Positions 34,431-43,141 are shown, counted from the first letter of the stretch. The stretch is 64,000 bases of DNA from Thermoleophilia bacterium (GCA_020848615.1 JADLHW010000053.1:26356-90355), one strand, 5' to 3'. Translations and numbers: made by a program. The notes: a model not told the origin generated them from the sequence alone.

Positions 34431-35081
34431 ATGCAGTGGCCGCTCTTCGACGGCGTCCCCGACGCCGATGTGCAGCGCGTGCTGTCGATCGCCCGGCGGC
34501 GCGCCTTCCAGCGGGGCGAGGTCGTGTTCCACGTCGACGACCCGGCGGACACCCTCCACCTGGTGGTCTCCGGCCGGTTCGCGGTGCGCGTGCAGACGGC
34601 GGTGGGCGACATCGCCATCCTCAACGTGGTGGGCCCCGGCGAGATGTTCGGGGAGCTCGCGCTCATCGGCGACGGACGGCGGTCCGCGACCGTGGAGGCC
34701 CTGGAGCCGGCCGAGACGCGCTCCATCCACCGGCCGGACTTCGAGCGGCTGCGGGCGGAGCACCCGGCGGTGACCGAGGTGATGGTCGCGGTGCTCGCCG
34801 CCCGCGTCTCCCGGTTGTCGCGGCACCTGCTGGAGGCCCTGTACCTGCCGTCCGACAAGCGGGTGCGGCGGCGCCTCGCCGAACTCGCCCGCGTCTACGC
34901 CCCCGGCGGCGGCGAGGCCCTCATCCCCCTGCGGCAGGAGGATCTGGCGGGGCTCGCCGGCACCTCCCGCGCCACGGTCAACCGCGTGCTGCGGGAGGAG
35001 GAGGCCCGGGGGACGGTGCTCCTGGGACGGGGCCGCACCACGGTGCTGGACGTCGCCGCGGTGGAGCGCCGCGGGCGGTAG
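34431..35081 (+). CDS. CRP/FNR-family transcription regulator
   Basis: The 216-aa protein has an N-terminal cyclic-nucleotide-binding fold (about 5-120). This includes the phosphate-binding-cassette-like GEMFGELALIGDGRRSATV, in which a conserved Arg could contact a cyclic nucleotide. A long C-helix leads to the HTH_Crp domain (about 140-210) with QEDLAGLAGTSRATVNRVL. No Cys cluster for an iron-sulphur centre is present, so it is CRP-like rather than FNR-like. It is probably leaderless. A class III cyclase lies 1.7 kb downstream and may supply its ligand. Confidence 0.92.
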   Translation: MQWPLFDGVPDADVQRVLSIARRRAFQRGEVVFHVDDPADTLHLVVSGRFAVRVQTAVGDIAILNVVGPGEMFGELALIGDGRRSATVEALEPAETRSIHRPDFERLRAEHPAVTEVMVAVLAARVSRLSRHLLEALYLPSDKRVRRRLAELARVYAPGGGEALIPLRQEDLAGLAGTSRATVNRVLREEEARGTVLLGRGRTTVLDVAAVERRGR

Positions 35082-35089
35082 CTACCGCC
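35074..35089. terminator. Palindrome made by two facing stop codons
   Basis: GGCGGTAGCTACCGCC is a perfect 16-bp palindrome. The TAG of the CRP-type gene (35079-35081) and the TAG of the convergent NHL gene (35082-35084) form its centre. It could act as a minimal shared terminator. Confidence 0.4.
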
Positions 35090-36710
35090 GCCGCGGCGCC
35101 CGGGCGAGCGCCACGTACGTGCGGCCGGCCCTCACGCGCACGTTCCGGCGCAGCCGCAGGTCCCGCACGGTGACGGTGCCCTCGGTCACCCGGATGGTCG
35201 TGCGGTCGCAGAAGTCCGTGATCTCCCAGGCCGTGCCGTTCGCGACGGCCACCGCGTACCTGCCGCTGGTGCGGTAGCGGCCCTTCACCTTGATGCGCAG
35301 CCGCCGCTTCTTCTTCTTCGCGGCGAGCTCGCCCGTGGCCCGCGCCGCGGTCCCGCAGTTCAGCGGCGCGTCGAGGCGGAGGTCCGCGATGGCGGTGTCC
35401 GCGATGGGCTGGACCATCAGGAAGCTCCCCAGGGAGGCCTCGGCGGTGGCGTCGGGACCGCCGTCGGGGTCGCGCACGGTGAGGCCGATGGTGCCCCCCG
35501 TGGCATCCACGCGGGAGGCGTTGGGCGCGAGGTCCGGCTCCTGGACGGCGATGGCGGACGGGCCGCCGCGCGGGCGGACGGTGACGGTGCCACCGCCGGG
35601 CGTCACCCGGATCGTGCGCAGCGGCTCCGGCGGGGGCACCTCCCCGGTGTCGCTCACCAGCCGCACGCGGCTGTTGCCGGTGTCGCCGACCAGCAGCCCC
35701 GTGCCGCGGAACGTGAACGCCTGGGGGCTGTCGAGCTGCCCGCCCTGCGCGGGACCGCCGTCGCCGGCGAGTCCGCGGCGGCCGCCGGCGACGGTGAAGA
35801 CCGCGCCCAGCGGGGTGATGCGCCGCACCCGGTCGGTGCCCGCGTCCACCACCACCAGGCCGCGGCCCAGGGGGGCGACGTCCGCCGGCGAACCCAGGGC
35901 GGCCGCGCTCGCGGGCCCGCCCTCGGCGTCGAAGCCCACGCCGCCGCCGGCGACGGTGGTGATGGTGCCGTCCGGGGCGACCTTCCTGACGCGGCGGTTG
36001 CCGGCGTCGGCCACCAGGAACCCGCCGTCGGCGGACACCGCGACGCCGCGCGGCGTGTCGAGGGCCGCGGCGGTGGCGGGCCCGCCGTCACCCGAGAAGC
36101 CCCGCACGGTGCCGGCGACGGTGCTGATCGTGCCATCGCCGGTGATCTTCCGGATGCGGTGGTTGCCGGTGTCGGCCACCAGCAGGCCGCCGTCGGCCAG
36201 GGGGGCGAGCTCGGTGGGGGTGTCGAGGCGCGCGAGCGTCGCGGCGCCGCCGTCGCCCGCGAGCCCCCGCACGGTCCCGGCGAGCGTGGTGATCGTGCCG
36301 CCCGGGGCGATCCTCCGGATGCGGTGGTTCCCGCTGTCGGCGATGAGGATGGTCCCGTCGCCCAGCACCACGACGTCGGTGGGGGCGTTGAGCTGGGCGT
36401 TGATCGCAGGCCCGCCGTCACCGGCGAGGGCCGCGGTGCCGTCGCCGGCGATCGTGAAGATGCGGCCGTCGGGGGCGACCCGCCGGATGCGGTTGTTGCC
36501 GGTGTCGGCGATCAGCACCGACCCGTCGGCCTGGATGCCCATCCCCTCGGGGCGGTTCAGCAGGGCCAGGTCCGCGCGGTCACCGTCGCCCGCGAAGCCC
36601 GCGACCGTGCCGGCGAACGTGCTGATCGTGCCGTCGCCGCCCACGGCGGCCGGCGCCGCGGCGAGCAGCGCGGCGGCGAGGACGGCGAGGTGTCGGCGGC
36701 GAGCGGTCAT
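35082..36710 (-). CDS. Secreted six-repeat NHL propeller protein
   Basis: The product is 542 aa from ATG 36710; an in-frame GTG at 36725 lies 4 nt after TAGGGT and could start a five-residue-longer form. A signal peptide (residues 1-24) precedes six NHL repeats (core GDGGPA..A.LD.P.....ADTGNHRIRKV), enough for one six-bladed propeller (about 30-350). The C-terminal part (350-542) is beta-rich with a FecR-like stretch (GTAWEITDFCDRTTIRVTEGTVTVRDL), suggesting a sensory or surface role. No ligand can be named. It is convergent with the CRP-type gene and divergent from the cyclase. Confidence 0.88.
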   Translation of the reverse strand: MTARRRHLAVLAAALLAAAPAAVGGDGTISTFAGTVAGFAGDGDRADLALLNRPEGMGIQADGSVLIADTGNNRIRRVAPDGRIFTIAGDGTAALAGDGGPAINAQLNAPTDVVVLGDGTILIADSGNHRIRRIAPGGTITTLAGTVRGLAGDGGAATLARLDTPTELAPLADGGLLVADTGNHRIRKITGDGTISTVAGTVRGFSGDGGPATAAALDTPRGVAVSADGGFLVADAGNRRVRKVAPDGTITTVAGGGVGFDAEGGPASAAALGSPADVAPLGRGLVVVDAGTDRVRRITPLGAVFTVAGGRRGLAGDGGPAQGGQLDSPQAFTFRGTGLLVGDTGNSRVRLVSDTGEVPPPEPLRTIRVTPGGGTVTVRPRGGPSAIAVQEPDLAPNASRVDATGGTIGLTVRDPDGGPDATAEASLGSFLMVQPIADTAIADLRLDAPLNCGTAARATGELAAKKKKRRLRIKVKGRYRTSGRYAVAVANGTAWEITDFCDRTTIRVTEGTVTVRDLRLRRNVRVRAGRTYVALARAPRRR

Positions 36711-36787
36711 GGCGGGATGCTGCACGGCAACCCTACTTCGGTCCGTCGCGGCGGCGACACCCGGCGTGTTCGCGTCACGACACCGTC

Positions 36788-36793
36788 TACTGT
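36788..36793 (+). promoter_or_regulatory. -10 box TACTGT, leaderless CHASE2 cyclase
   Basis: TACTGT ends 6 nt before the ATG at 36800. Confidence 0.5.
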
Positions 36794-36799
36794 CCGCGC

Positions 36800-38590
36800 A
36801 TGCCGCGCGCGTCCCGCCGCCGGGTCCTGCTCATCGCCGCCATCGGCGCCCTGGCCGCCGCCCTGGCCCTGCTCGCCCGGTCGTCCGGCGTCCTGGACCG
36901 GCAGGAGCGGAACACGGTGGACGCGCGGTTCGCGGTGCGCGGCGACCAGGGCCCGCCCGCGGACGTCGTGGTGGTGGGCATCGAGGACAGCACGACGCGG
37001 GCGCTCGGCAGATGGCCGTTCCCCCGTGACGTGCAGGCGCGCATCATCACCGCGGTGGCGGCCGCGAAGCCCCGGGTCATCGGGTACGACATCGAGTTGC
37101 GGGACCGCACCACCGACGCCGCGGACCTCGCGATCCTGGACGCCATCGACGCCGCCGGCCCCATCGTGCTGGCGACCACCGGTGTCGACCAGAACGGCGA
37201 CGCGGACCTGTTCATCGACCCGGCCTCGCTGCGCGACGCGGGCATCGCCGCGGGGTTCGCGGCGTTCTCGGACCGGGGCGCGCCGGGGGCGGTGGTGCGA
37301 TCGGTGCCGTACGAGCTGGAGGGCCTTGCGTCGTTCGCGGTGGCCCTCGCCCGGGTCGCGTCCGGCCGGCCGGTCCCCCGCGACGGGTTCGGGGACGGCG
37401 GGGCGATCATCGACTACGCCGGCGAGGCCGGCACGGTGCGCACGATCCCGGCCATCGACGTCCTGCGCGGCGACGCGTCGGCGGCATTGCGGGACCGCGT
37501 CGTGATCATCGGGGCGACGGACGCGCGGATCAACGACGTCAGCAGGGTCCCGGTGGGCGACCTGCCGATGCCGGGGCCGGAGGTCAACGCGAACGCCGTC
37601 GCCACGATCCTCGCCGGCGTCCCGCTGCGCGACGCGCCGGGGTGGCTCGACGCGCTGGTGGTGGTCGCGTTCGCCGCGGGCGGCGCGCTGCTGGGCCTGC
37701 GACGGTCGTCGTGGTTCACGCTGCCCGCGGTCATCGCCGCGGGCGTGCTGTACGTGGTCGCCGCGCAGGCGGCGTTCCAGGCCGGCACGGTGCTGGAGGT
37801 CGTGTATCCGCTGCTGGCCCTGCTGCTGGCCGGGGTGGGGGCATCGGCGGTGAACTTCGTCGCGATCGACCGGGAACGGCACCGGGTGCGGGCCGAGTTC
37901 GCCCGCTTCGTGCCGGCCGCCGTCGTGGACGACGTCATCGCCAGCGCCGGCACCGGCCGGCGGCTGGGCGGGCGGCGCCTGTACAGCACCGTGATGTTCG
38001 CCGACCTGCGGGAGTTCACGACCCGGGCGGAGCAGCTGCCGCCGGAGACGGTGATCGAGGTGCTGAACCGCTACCTCACCGGGATGAGCGACGCGGTCCT
38101 GGACCATGGCGGCACGCTGGTGTCCTACATGGGCGACGGGATCATGGCGATCTTCGGCGCGCCCATCGAGCAGCCCGACCACGCCGACCGGGCGGTCGAC
38201 GCCGCGCGGGAGATGCTGCGCGTCCGCCTCCCCGCGTTCAACGCCTGGTGCGCGGGCGCGGGCCACGGCGAGCCGTTCCGCATGGGCATCGGGCTGGTGA
38301 GCGGACCGGTGATGTCCGGGAACGTCGGGTCGGACCGCCGGATGGAGTACGCCGCGGTGGGCGACACCACCAACAGCGCCTCGCGGCTCCAGGGGCTCAC
38401 GAAGGACACGCCGCACATGGTGCTCATCGCGGACACCACCCGGGCCGCGCTCACGCGGGTCGCGGCGGACCTCGTGCCCGTGGGCGCCCTGGACATGCGC
38501 GGCAAGGCCGTGCCCACGGCGGTGTGGACCCTGGCCGCTCCCGCCGTCCCTGGACCGGGGGACGCCGCGGAGCGTACGGTCGGCCCATGA
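36800..38590 (+). CDS. CHASE2-domain class III adenylate/guanylate cyclase
   Basis: The 596-aa protein begins with a membrane helix (residues 8-28) and an external CHASE2 sensor (about 40-290; VVVVGIEDSTTRALGRWPFPRD, VIGYDIELRD, VVIIGATDARINDV). Three membrane helices (about 275-350) lead to a cytoplasmic class III cyclase domain. Metal-binding Asp residues sit in MFADLREFT (near 400) and YMGDGIMAIFGAP (near 445). The substrate-selecting and transition-state residues appear in the region NSASRLQGLTK. It should make cAMP or cGMP in response to an outside signal. Its product may act on the nearby CRP-type regulator. Confidence 0.94.
   Translation: MPRASRRRVLLIAAIGALAAALALLARSSGVLDRQERNTVDARFAVRGDQGPPADVVVVGIEDSTTRALGRWPFPRDVQARIITAVAAAKPRVIGYDIELRDRTTDAADLAILDAIDAAGPIVLATTGVDQNGDADLFIDPASLRDAGIAAGFAAFSDRGAPGAVVRSVPYELEGLASFAVALARVASGRPVPRDGFGDGGAIIDYAGEAGTVRTIPAIDVLRGDASAALRDRVVIIGATDARINDVSRVPVGDLPMPGPEVNANAVATILAGVPLRDAPGWLDALVVVAFAAGGALLGLRRSSWFTLPAVIAAGVLYVVAAQAAFQAGTVLEVVYPLLALLLAGVGASAVNFVAIDRERHRVRAEFARFVPAAVVDDVIASAGTGRRLGGRRLYSTVMFADLREFTTRAEQLPPETVIEVLNRYLTGMSDAVLDHGGTLVSYMGDGIMAIFGAPIEQPDHADRAVDAAREMLRVRLPAFNAWCAGAGHGEPFRMGIGLVSGPVMSGNVGSDRRMEYAAVGDTTNSASRLQGLTKDTPHMVLIADTTRAALTRVAADLVPVGALDMRGKAVPTAVWTLAAPAVPGPGDAAERTVGP
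38575..38580 (+). promoter_or_regulatory. -10 box TACGGT inside the cyclase 3' end
   Basis: TACGGT ends 6 nt before the ATG at 38587, so the next gene may have its own leaderless transcript as well as being coupled by the ATGA overlap. Confidence 0.4.
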
Positions 38591-39315
38591 CCGGCCGTCT
38601 CGTCCTCCTCGCCGCGGCCGCCGCCGGCCTCGTCGCCGCGCCCGCCGCCCCTGCCGCCGATCCCACGCTCATCCGCGCGGACTGCCGCTTCCGCACCGAG
38701 CGTCCCGCGCAGATCGTGCTGGCGTGCGGTGACGGCAACGCCGTCCTGAACGATCTGGTGTGGAACGGCTGGGGCGCCGGCACCGCCACGGCCACCGGGA
38801 CGCTCGGCACCAACACGTGCGACCCCACCTGCGCGGGCGGCACGTTCGTGACGTTCCCCGCCACCGTCCGGGCCGACCGGCGCCGGCGGTGCACCGGCTC
38901 GTCGTACGGCTACACGCGGCTGCGCGTCGCGTACCCGGGCGACCGTCCGCCCGGCGCCCGGAGGTCGTTCATCGCGCCGTACCCGTGCCCGGGGACCGCG
39001 TCGCTGGGGACGGTCACCGACAACGGGGTCACGTTCGCGTTCACCGCCGTGCGGAGCGGCCGTGACCGCCGGGCCGGGCTGCTGCGCATCGTGGCCCGCA
39101 GCGGCGGGAGGGTCGTCGCGGGCACCACGGTCGCCGCCGGCCGGTGGCCGGCCCTCACCACGACGGGTGCCGTGGACCGCGGGCGCGTGGCACGGCTGGG
39201 GGCCCGCGCCGGGGTGTTCGCGGAGGTCACGGACGCCGCCCTCGATCAGCACCTCCGCTTCGAGGCGCGCCTGCGCGGCACGCGGCTGGTGCTCCGCCGC
39301 TCGGCGGTGGGATGA
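38587..39315 (+). CDS. Secreted protein of unknown function
   Basis: The 242-aa precursor has a clear signal peptide (residues 1-24, ending APAAD). The mature part is beta-rich with five to seven Cys (DCRF, LACGDG, NTCDPTCAGG, RRCTG, YPCPG), likely forming disulphides. It resembles the many exported proteins with an N-terminal LACGDGN strand, but I cannot assign a family or function. ATGA overlap with the cyclase and with the SDR-like gene makes this a three-gene unit. Confidence 0.75.
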   Translation: MTGRLVLLAAAAAGLVAAPAAPAADPTLIRADCRFRTERPAQIVLACGDGNAVLNDLVWNGWGAGTATATGTLGTNTCDPTCAGGTFVTFPATVRADRRRRCTGSSYGYTRLRVAYPGDRPPGARRSFIAPYPCPGTASLGTVTDNGVTFAFTAVRSGRDRRAGLLRIVARSGGRVVAGTTVAAGRWPALTTTGAVDRGRVARLGARAGVFAEVTDAALDQHLRFEARLRGTRLVLRRSAVG

Positions 39316-40016
39316 CCGGCGCGGCGGTCGTCTTCGGCGCCCGCAACCTCGGGCGGGCGGTCATCGAGGACCTCATGGACTCCGGATGGCCGGTGATCGC
39401 CGTGGCCCGCTCCGAGGCGACCCTCGCGGGCGCGGCGTTCGCCGGCGCGACGGCGCGTCCCGGCGACGTGACCGACCCGGACGACGTCGCGGCGATCCTC
39501 GCCGAGGCGGCCGCGCGGCACGGCAGGGTGGACGTGGTGGTGAACGCCGCATCCGCGTACGGCGGGGACCGCACCGGCCCGTTCGGAGGCGGCCCGATCG
39601 CCGACGCCGCCCCGGAGGCGTTCGACGCGTGGGCCGCGGCGCCCGCGCGGTCGGCGTTCGCGTTCCTCCGCGCCGCCGGCCGGTTCGCCAGGGAGCAGGG
39701 CGGCCCGTGCACCCTGGTGCAGGTCACCGGGGGCTCGGCGCGCCGTCCCATGCCCGGCCGGGGCCTGTGGGCCGCCGGCGCCTTCGGCGTGCGGGCCATC
39801 ACGCTCGCCGCCGCCCAGGAGCTCCGCCCTCACGGCATCCACTGCGCGCTGCTGATCGTGGACGCCGGCATCGCCCCCGTCGGCACCGCGCCGTCCCCGT
39901 CGCAGGCCGATCCGCGGGACCTCGCCCGGGCGGTGCGGTTCCTGGCCGAGCAGGGTCCGCAGGCCGCGACCCACGAGCTGCAGGTCACCCCGCTGGGCGA
40001 GACGTGGGTGCCGTAG
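39312..40016 (+). CDS. SDR-fold protein lacking the catalytic Tyr-Lys
   Basis: The 234-aa product is a Rossmann-fold short-chain dehydrogenase relative. VVFGARNLGRAV replaces the usual TGxxxGxG loop, DVTD and VVNAAS (for NNAG) follow. Where the active site YxxxK should lie, the sequence reads GRGLWAAGAFGVR, so neither Tyr nor Lys is seen. The conserved Ser may be in TGGSARR. It probably binds NAD(P) but may not catalyse a standard SDR reaction. The ATG overlaps the preceding stop. Confidence 0.82.
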   Translation: MTGAAVVFGARNLGRAVIEDLMDSGWPVIAVARSEATLAGAAFAGATARPGDVTDPDDVAAILAEAAARHGRVDVVVNAASAYGGDRTGPFGGGPIADAAPEAFDAWAAAPARSAFAFLRAAGRFAREQGGPCTLVQVTGGSARRPMPGRGLWAAGAFGVRAITLAAAQELRPHGIHCALLIVDAGIAPVGTAPSPSQADPRDLARAVRFLAEQGPQAATHELQVTPLGETWVP

Positions 40017-40808
40017 TCAGGCGGCGTCCGGAGGGACGTCCCACGCCACGTCGCCGCAGGACACCGTCGCCTCGGCGTAGGTGAACGGTCCGTCGTCGAG
40101 CAGCCACTCGGCGCGCACCGCGGTGGGCAGCATCCGGTCGCCGCACTCCCGCCAGCCCTCGACGGGCGTCGACCACGGCGTGCGCACGGGGTCGCGGGCA
40201 CCGGACGGCGCGAACCACCGGTCCGGCGTCACGAACCCGGTCACCGCCCCGGACGGGTCCACCTCGACGCGTGCCTCGACGGTGTGCAGGTGGTCGACCA
40301 TCACCAGCCGGAACGCGTCCTCGCCGTCGGCGTGCCAGTTCACCGACGGGTGGAGCAGCATCGACGGCGCGAACAGCACGGCGTCGTTGACCCAGGTCAC
40401 CAGCTCCCCGAGGTCGAAGGCCTCACCGTGGGCGTCCCGAAGCGTGAACGCGTCCGCGGGGCGGATCAGCATGCGCCCGTGCCCCTCCAGGTACGTGTCG
40501 CGACCCAGGACCGGCACGCCGAAGAACGGCAGGCGCATGTGGAACACGCGCGCCGTCTCGGGCGGGCCGGTGTTGTACTGGCGGCTGTCCAGCGTCTTCC
40601 AGGCCGCGCGGAGCCCGGGGCGGAACCGCCCGTGCATGCGGATGCGCACGGAGGCGTCGCGGGGCCTGCCCGGGACGCGCATGAACCGCAGGTACCGCCG
40701 CACCGGCTCCGGGAGCCGGGCCAGGTCGTCGTCGGTCACCGGCGCGCTCGTCCACGCCCGGGCGGCGAGCCCGGCGCCGGCCACCTCGTCCCGCAGGGTG
40801 TCACGCAT
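40017..40808 (-). CDS. DUF6544-like protein
   Basis: The 263-aa product has the LPEPVRRYLRF start typical of DUF6544/DUF6920 proteins, then beta-rich segments (RIRMHGRFRP, YLEGHGRMLI, WFAPSG). It has no signal peptide or clear membrane helix. Its start overlaps the end of the upstream membrane-protein gene by 8 nt, so the two are made together. The function is unknown. It is convergent with the SDR-like gene, with only the stop codons between them. Confidence 0.75.
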   Translation of the reverse strand: MRDTLRDEVAGAGLAARAWTSAPVTDDDLARLPEPVRRYLRFMRVPGRPRDASVRIRMHGRFRPGLRAAWKTLDSRQYNTGPPETARVFHMRLPFFGVPVLGRDTYLEGHGRMLIRPADAFTLRDAHGEAFDLGELVTWVNDAVLFAPSMLLHPSVNWHADGEDAFRLVMVDHLHTVEARVEVDPSGAVTGFVTPDRWFAPSGARDPVRTPWSTPVEGWRECGDRMLPTAVRAEWLLDDGPFTYAEATVSCGDVAWDVPPDAA

Positions 40809-41232
40809 GGCGGCGCCCCCCGCGGATGCCCGCCACGGCCAGGGCGGCGAGGGCCAGGCTCACGGGGATGCCCAGCACGGCGCCCCACAGGCCCAGCACG
40901 CACATGCCCACCGACACGGCCGAGGCGATGAGCAGGACGCGCGGCCAGCCGGCGAGGCCCATCCACACCGCCGTCGCCGCGACGACGTACAGGGCCGCCG
41001 CGACCGCCCATGCGATGCCGGCGACCCGCAGCGCGGACGGGTCCGTCACCGTCAGCCACCCGCCGAGGTACGACACCCCGGTGCCCTCGTCGACGGCATC
41101 GATGGCCGCGACGGCCCCGGCGGCGTGCGCCACGCCGTGCACGGCGGCGACGGCGGCCACCACGTGCCGCAGGCCCGCGGGCATCGACCGTGCGGGGTCG
41201 CGCCGCAATCCGAGCGCATCCGTGAGGGTCAT
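40801..41232 (-). CDS. Small integral membrane protein
   Basis: The 143-aa product has about four transmembrane helices (roughly 22-45, 62-80, 85-105, 108-132) with a His pair in VAAVHGVAHAAG. A GGGAGG site lies 8 nt upstream of the ATG at 41232. It resembles small DUF-type four-helix membrane proteins, but I do not recognise a specific family. It is first in a two-gene unit with the DUF6544-like gene. Confidence 0.75.
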   Translation of the reverse strand: MTLTDALGLRRDPARSMPAGLRHVVAAVAAVHGVAHAAGAVAAIDAVDEGTGVSYLGGWLTVTDPSALRVAGIAWAVAAALYVVAATAVWMGLAGWPRVLLIASAVSVGMCVLGLWGAVLGIPVSLALAALAVAGIRGGRRHA

Positions 41233-41342
41233 CACGACCGCCTCCCTGGTGTGTGCTCCACCCTCATCCTGCTCCCACCGGGCCGGACGAGCCTCCGGCG
41301 CGGTCCGGATCGCGGCGGCGGGTTTCCGGACCCCCTTCCCGC

Positions 41343-41348
41343 TAACGT
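41343..41348 (+). promoter_or_regulatory. -10 box TAACGT, leaderless HPt-like gene
   Basis: TAACGT ends 7 nt before the ATG at 41356, within the 123-bp divergent gap. Confidence 0.5.
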
Positions 41349-41355
41349 GAGGCCC

Positions 41356-41700
41356 ATGCACGCCCTCCTGGACGAACCACGCCTCGCGGCGTTCGCCGCG
41401 TCGCCGGAACCGGTCGTGTTCGCGCGCATCGCCCGCGACTGGGCCGCCTCGATCCCCGCTCATGCCACCGCCATCCGGGGCGCGGACGCCGCCGCGCTGC
41501 CCGAGGCCCTCCACGAACTGCGCTCGGGCGCGGTCGCCGTGGGCCTGCCGCTCCTGGCGGCGACCCTCGCCGGCATCGAGCAGCGCGCCGAGGCCGGGAA
41601 CGCCCCCGCCGCAGGCGAGATCGACGCCGCGCTCGAACTGGCGGACCGCGCCGCCGCGGCCCTCGCCGCGTGGTGGGACCGCACCGGCATCCCCGTCTGA
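41356..41700 (+). CDS. HPt-like helical protein
   Basis: The 114-aa product is nearly all alpha-helical. The segment LHELRSGAVAVGLPLLAATLAGIE near residues 53-75 matches the histidine-phosphotransfer pattern HxLRG-x-A/S-x-x-x-G, with His near residue 53 as the candidate phospho-acceptor. HPt domains relay phosphate between hybrid kinases and regulators, but neither is adjacent. An orphan relay protein is my best reading; a non-phosphorylated helical bundle is the alternative. Confidence 0.6.
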   Translation: MHALLDEPRLAAFAASPEPVVFARIARDWAASIPAHATAIRGADAAALPEALHELRSGAVAVGLPLLAATLAGIEQRAEAGNAPAAGEIDAALELADRAAAALAAWWDRTGIPV

Positions 41701-41727
41701 GGGACCCTCGGCGGGCCGCTCACCCAA

Positions 41728-42549
41728 GTGCGACTCGGCGTCCACCTCCCCCAGTTCCGCGATGCCGTGTCCGGCCAGGTGCTCGCCCGCGCGGCCCGCG
41801 ACGCGGAGGAGGCCGGCGCGGACGACGTGTGGGTGTCGGACCACCTCATCCTGCCGCCGGGGTCGACGGCCCCGCCGTACGCCTTCCACGACGCGCTCAC
41901 GGTGCTCACCTGGGCGGCCGCCGCCACCACCCGCGTGGGGCTCGGCACCAGCGTCCTGGTGGCGCCGTACCGCCATCCGGTGGCCCTGGCCAAGTCGCTC
42001 GCCAGCCTCGACGCCCTCAGCGGCGGGCGGGTGATCGCCGGCCTCGCCTCCGGGTGGATGGAACCGGAGTTCGCCGCCCTGGGCGTGCCGTTCGCCGGCC
42101 GCGGGCGCCGCACCGACGAGGCCATCGCCTGCTGCCGCGAGCTGTGGGCCGGCGCGACGGCCTTCACGGGGCGGCACGTGCGGTTCGACGACGCGGGGAT
42201 CGCCCCGCTCCCGGCGCGACCCGGTGGCCCGCCGGTGTGGATCGGCGGGAACTCGGACGCCGGGATCCGGCGGGCGGTCCGCCTGGGTGACGCCTGGCAC
42301 ACCACGGTGTCGGACGAGCCGGCGCTGCGGGAGCGCCTGGCGGCGCTGGACGCCGCGCTCGCCGCCGAGGGCCGGGACCGGGGCGACATCGCCGTGTCCG
42401 TGCGGATCCGCGCGGACCTGGCGCGGATGGCGCGGGTCGCGCCCCGGCTGCGGGACCTCGGCGTGGACCACGTGCTGGTGGATCCGCCCGCCTTCGACCC
42501 GCCGCGGTTCGGGGCGGATGTCGCGGAGTTCCGCCGGATGGCGGGCTGA
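41728..42549 (+). CDS. F420-dependent LLM-class oxidoreductase
   Basis: The 273-aa enzyme is a luciferase-like TIM barrel. Markers are RLGVHLPQF at the start, AEEAGADDVWVSDHL, the VGLGTSVLVAPYRHPVALAKSLASLDALSGGR block, and VWIGGNSDAGIRRAVRLGDAWH. It most resembles TIGR03619-type F420-dependent enzymes, which suggests the organism makes coenzyme F420. The substrate is unknown. The GTG at 41728 has no clear ribosome site; it is chosen because the barrel's first strand starts there. Confidence 0.9.
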   Translation: MRLGVHLPQFRDAVSGQVLARAARDAEEAGADDVWVSDHLILPPGSTAPPYAFHDALTVLTWAAAATTRVGLGTSVLVAPYRHPVALAKSLASLDALSGGRVIAGLASGWMEPEFAALGVPFAGRGRRTDEAIACCRELWAGATAFTGRHVRFDDAGIAPLPARPGGPPVWIGGNSDAGIRRAVRLGDAWHTTVSDEPALRERLAALDAALAAEGRDRGDIAVSVRIRADLARMARVAPRLRDLGVDHVLVDPPAFDPPRFGADVAEFRRMAG

Positions 42550-42660
42550 TCGACCCGCGCGGTGCTGGACCGCGGGGCCCCGATGGAGGACGATCGTGAT
42601 GCCGGGCCTGGGCCCCCGGTCAGGCACGTGCTCCTCACCCCCGTCCATGGAGGACCATCG

Positions 42661-43065
42661 ATGACCAAGCTCGAGGAGATCGAAGGGATCGGCCCCGCGT
42701 TCGCGGGGAAGCTGCGCGCGGCCGGCGTGCGGAGCGTCGCGGCGCTGCTGGGCCAGGGCGCCACGCGCGCCGGCCGCAAGCAGCTGGCGCAGGACGCCGG
42801 CGTGTCCGGCGACCGCGTCCTGGAGTGGGTGAACCGCGCGGACCTCATGCGCATCCGCGGCGTGGGGTCTGAGTTCGCGGACCTGCTGGAGGCCGCCGGC
42901 GTCGACTCGGTGCCGGAGCTCGCGGCCAGGAAGGCCCCGAACCTCACGGCCGCGCTCGCGAAGACCAACGAGTCCAAGAAGCTCGTGCGGCGCCTCCCGG
43001 CGGAGTCCGAGGTGGCCCGCTGGATCGCCCAGGCGGCTGCGATGGACCGCGCCGTCCACCACTAG
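42661..43065 (+). CDS. DUF4332 helix-hairpin-helix protein
   Basis: The 134-aa protein contains two helix-hairpin-helix units (EIEGIGPAFAGKLRAAGV near 5-22 and RIRGVGSEFADLLEAAGV near 63-80), the usual DUF4332 layout. Such units bind DNA or mediate protein contacts. GGAGGA lies 7 nt upstream of the ATG. The reading frame is open further upstream to 42562, where a similar ATGGAGGAC-ATCG string occurs, so a longer form is possible but less likely. It ends with a hairpin terminator. Confidence 0.88.
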   Translation: MTKLEEIEGIGPAFAGKLRAAGVRSVAALLGQGATRAGRKQLAQDAGVSGDRVLEWVNRADLMRIRGVGSEFADLLEAAGVDSVPELAARKAPNLTAALAKTNESKKLVRRLPAESEVARWIAQAAAMDRAVHH

Positions 43066-43073
43066 CGGCACCC

Positions 43074-43102
43074 GTGCCGGGGCGGCCCGCCCGTCCCGGC
43101 AC
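43074..43102 (+). terminator. 12-bp hairpin with one G-U pair
   Basis: GTGCCGGGGCGG (43074-43085) pairs with CCGTCCCGGCAC (43091-43102) across a 5-nt loop, 8 nt after the DUF4332 stop. Confidence 0.7.
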
Positions 43103-43128
43103 CCCTCCCCGCCGGGTGCGCCGCCGGG

Positions 43129-43134
43129 TACCGT
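43129..43134 (+). promoter_or_regulatory. -10 box TACCGT, leaderless SRPBCC gene
   Basis: TACCGT ends 7 nt before the ATG at 43142. Confidence 0.5.
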
Positions 43135-43141
43135 GCGGGGC

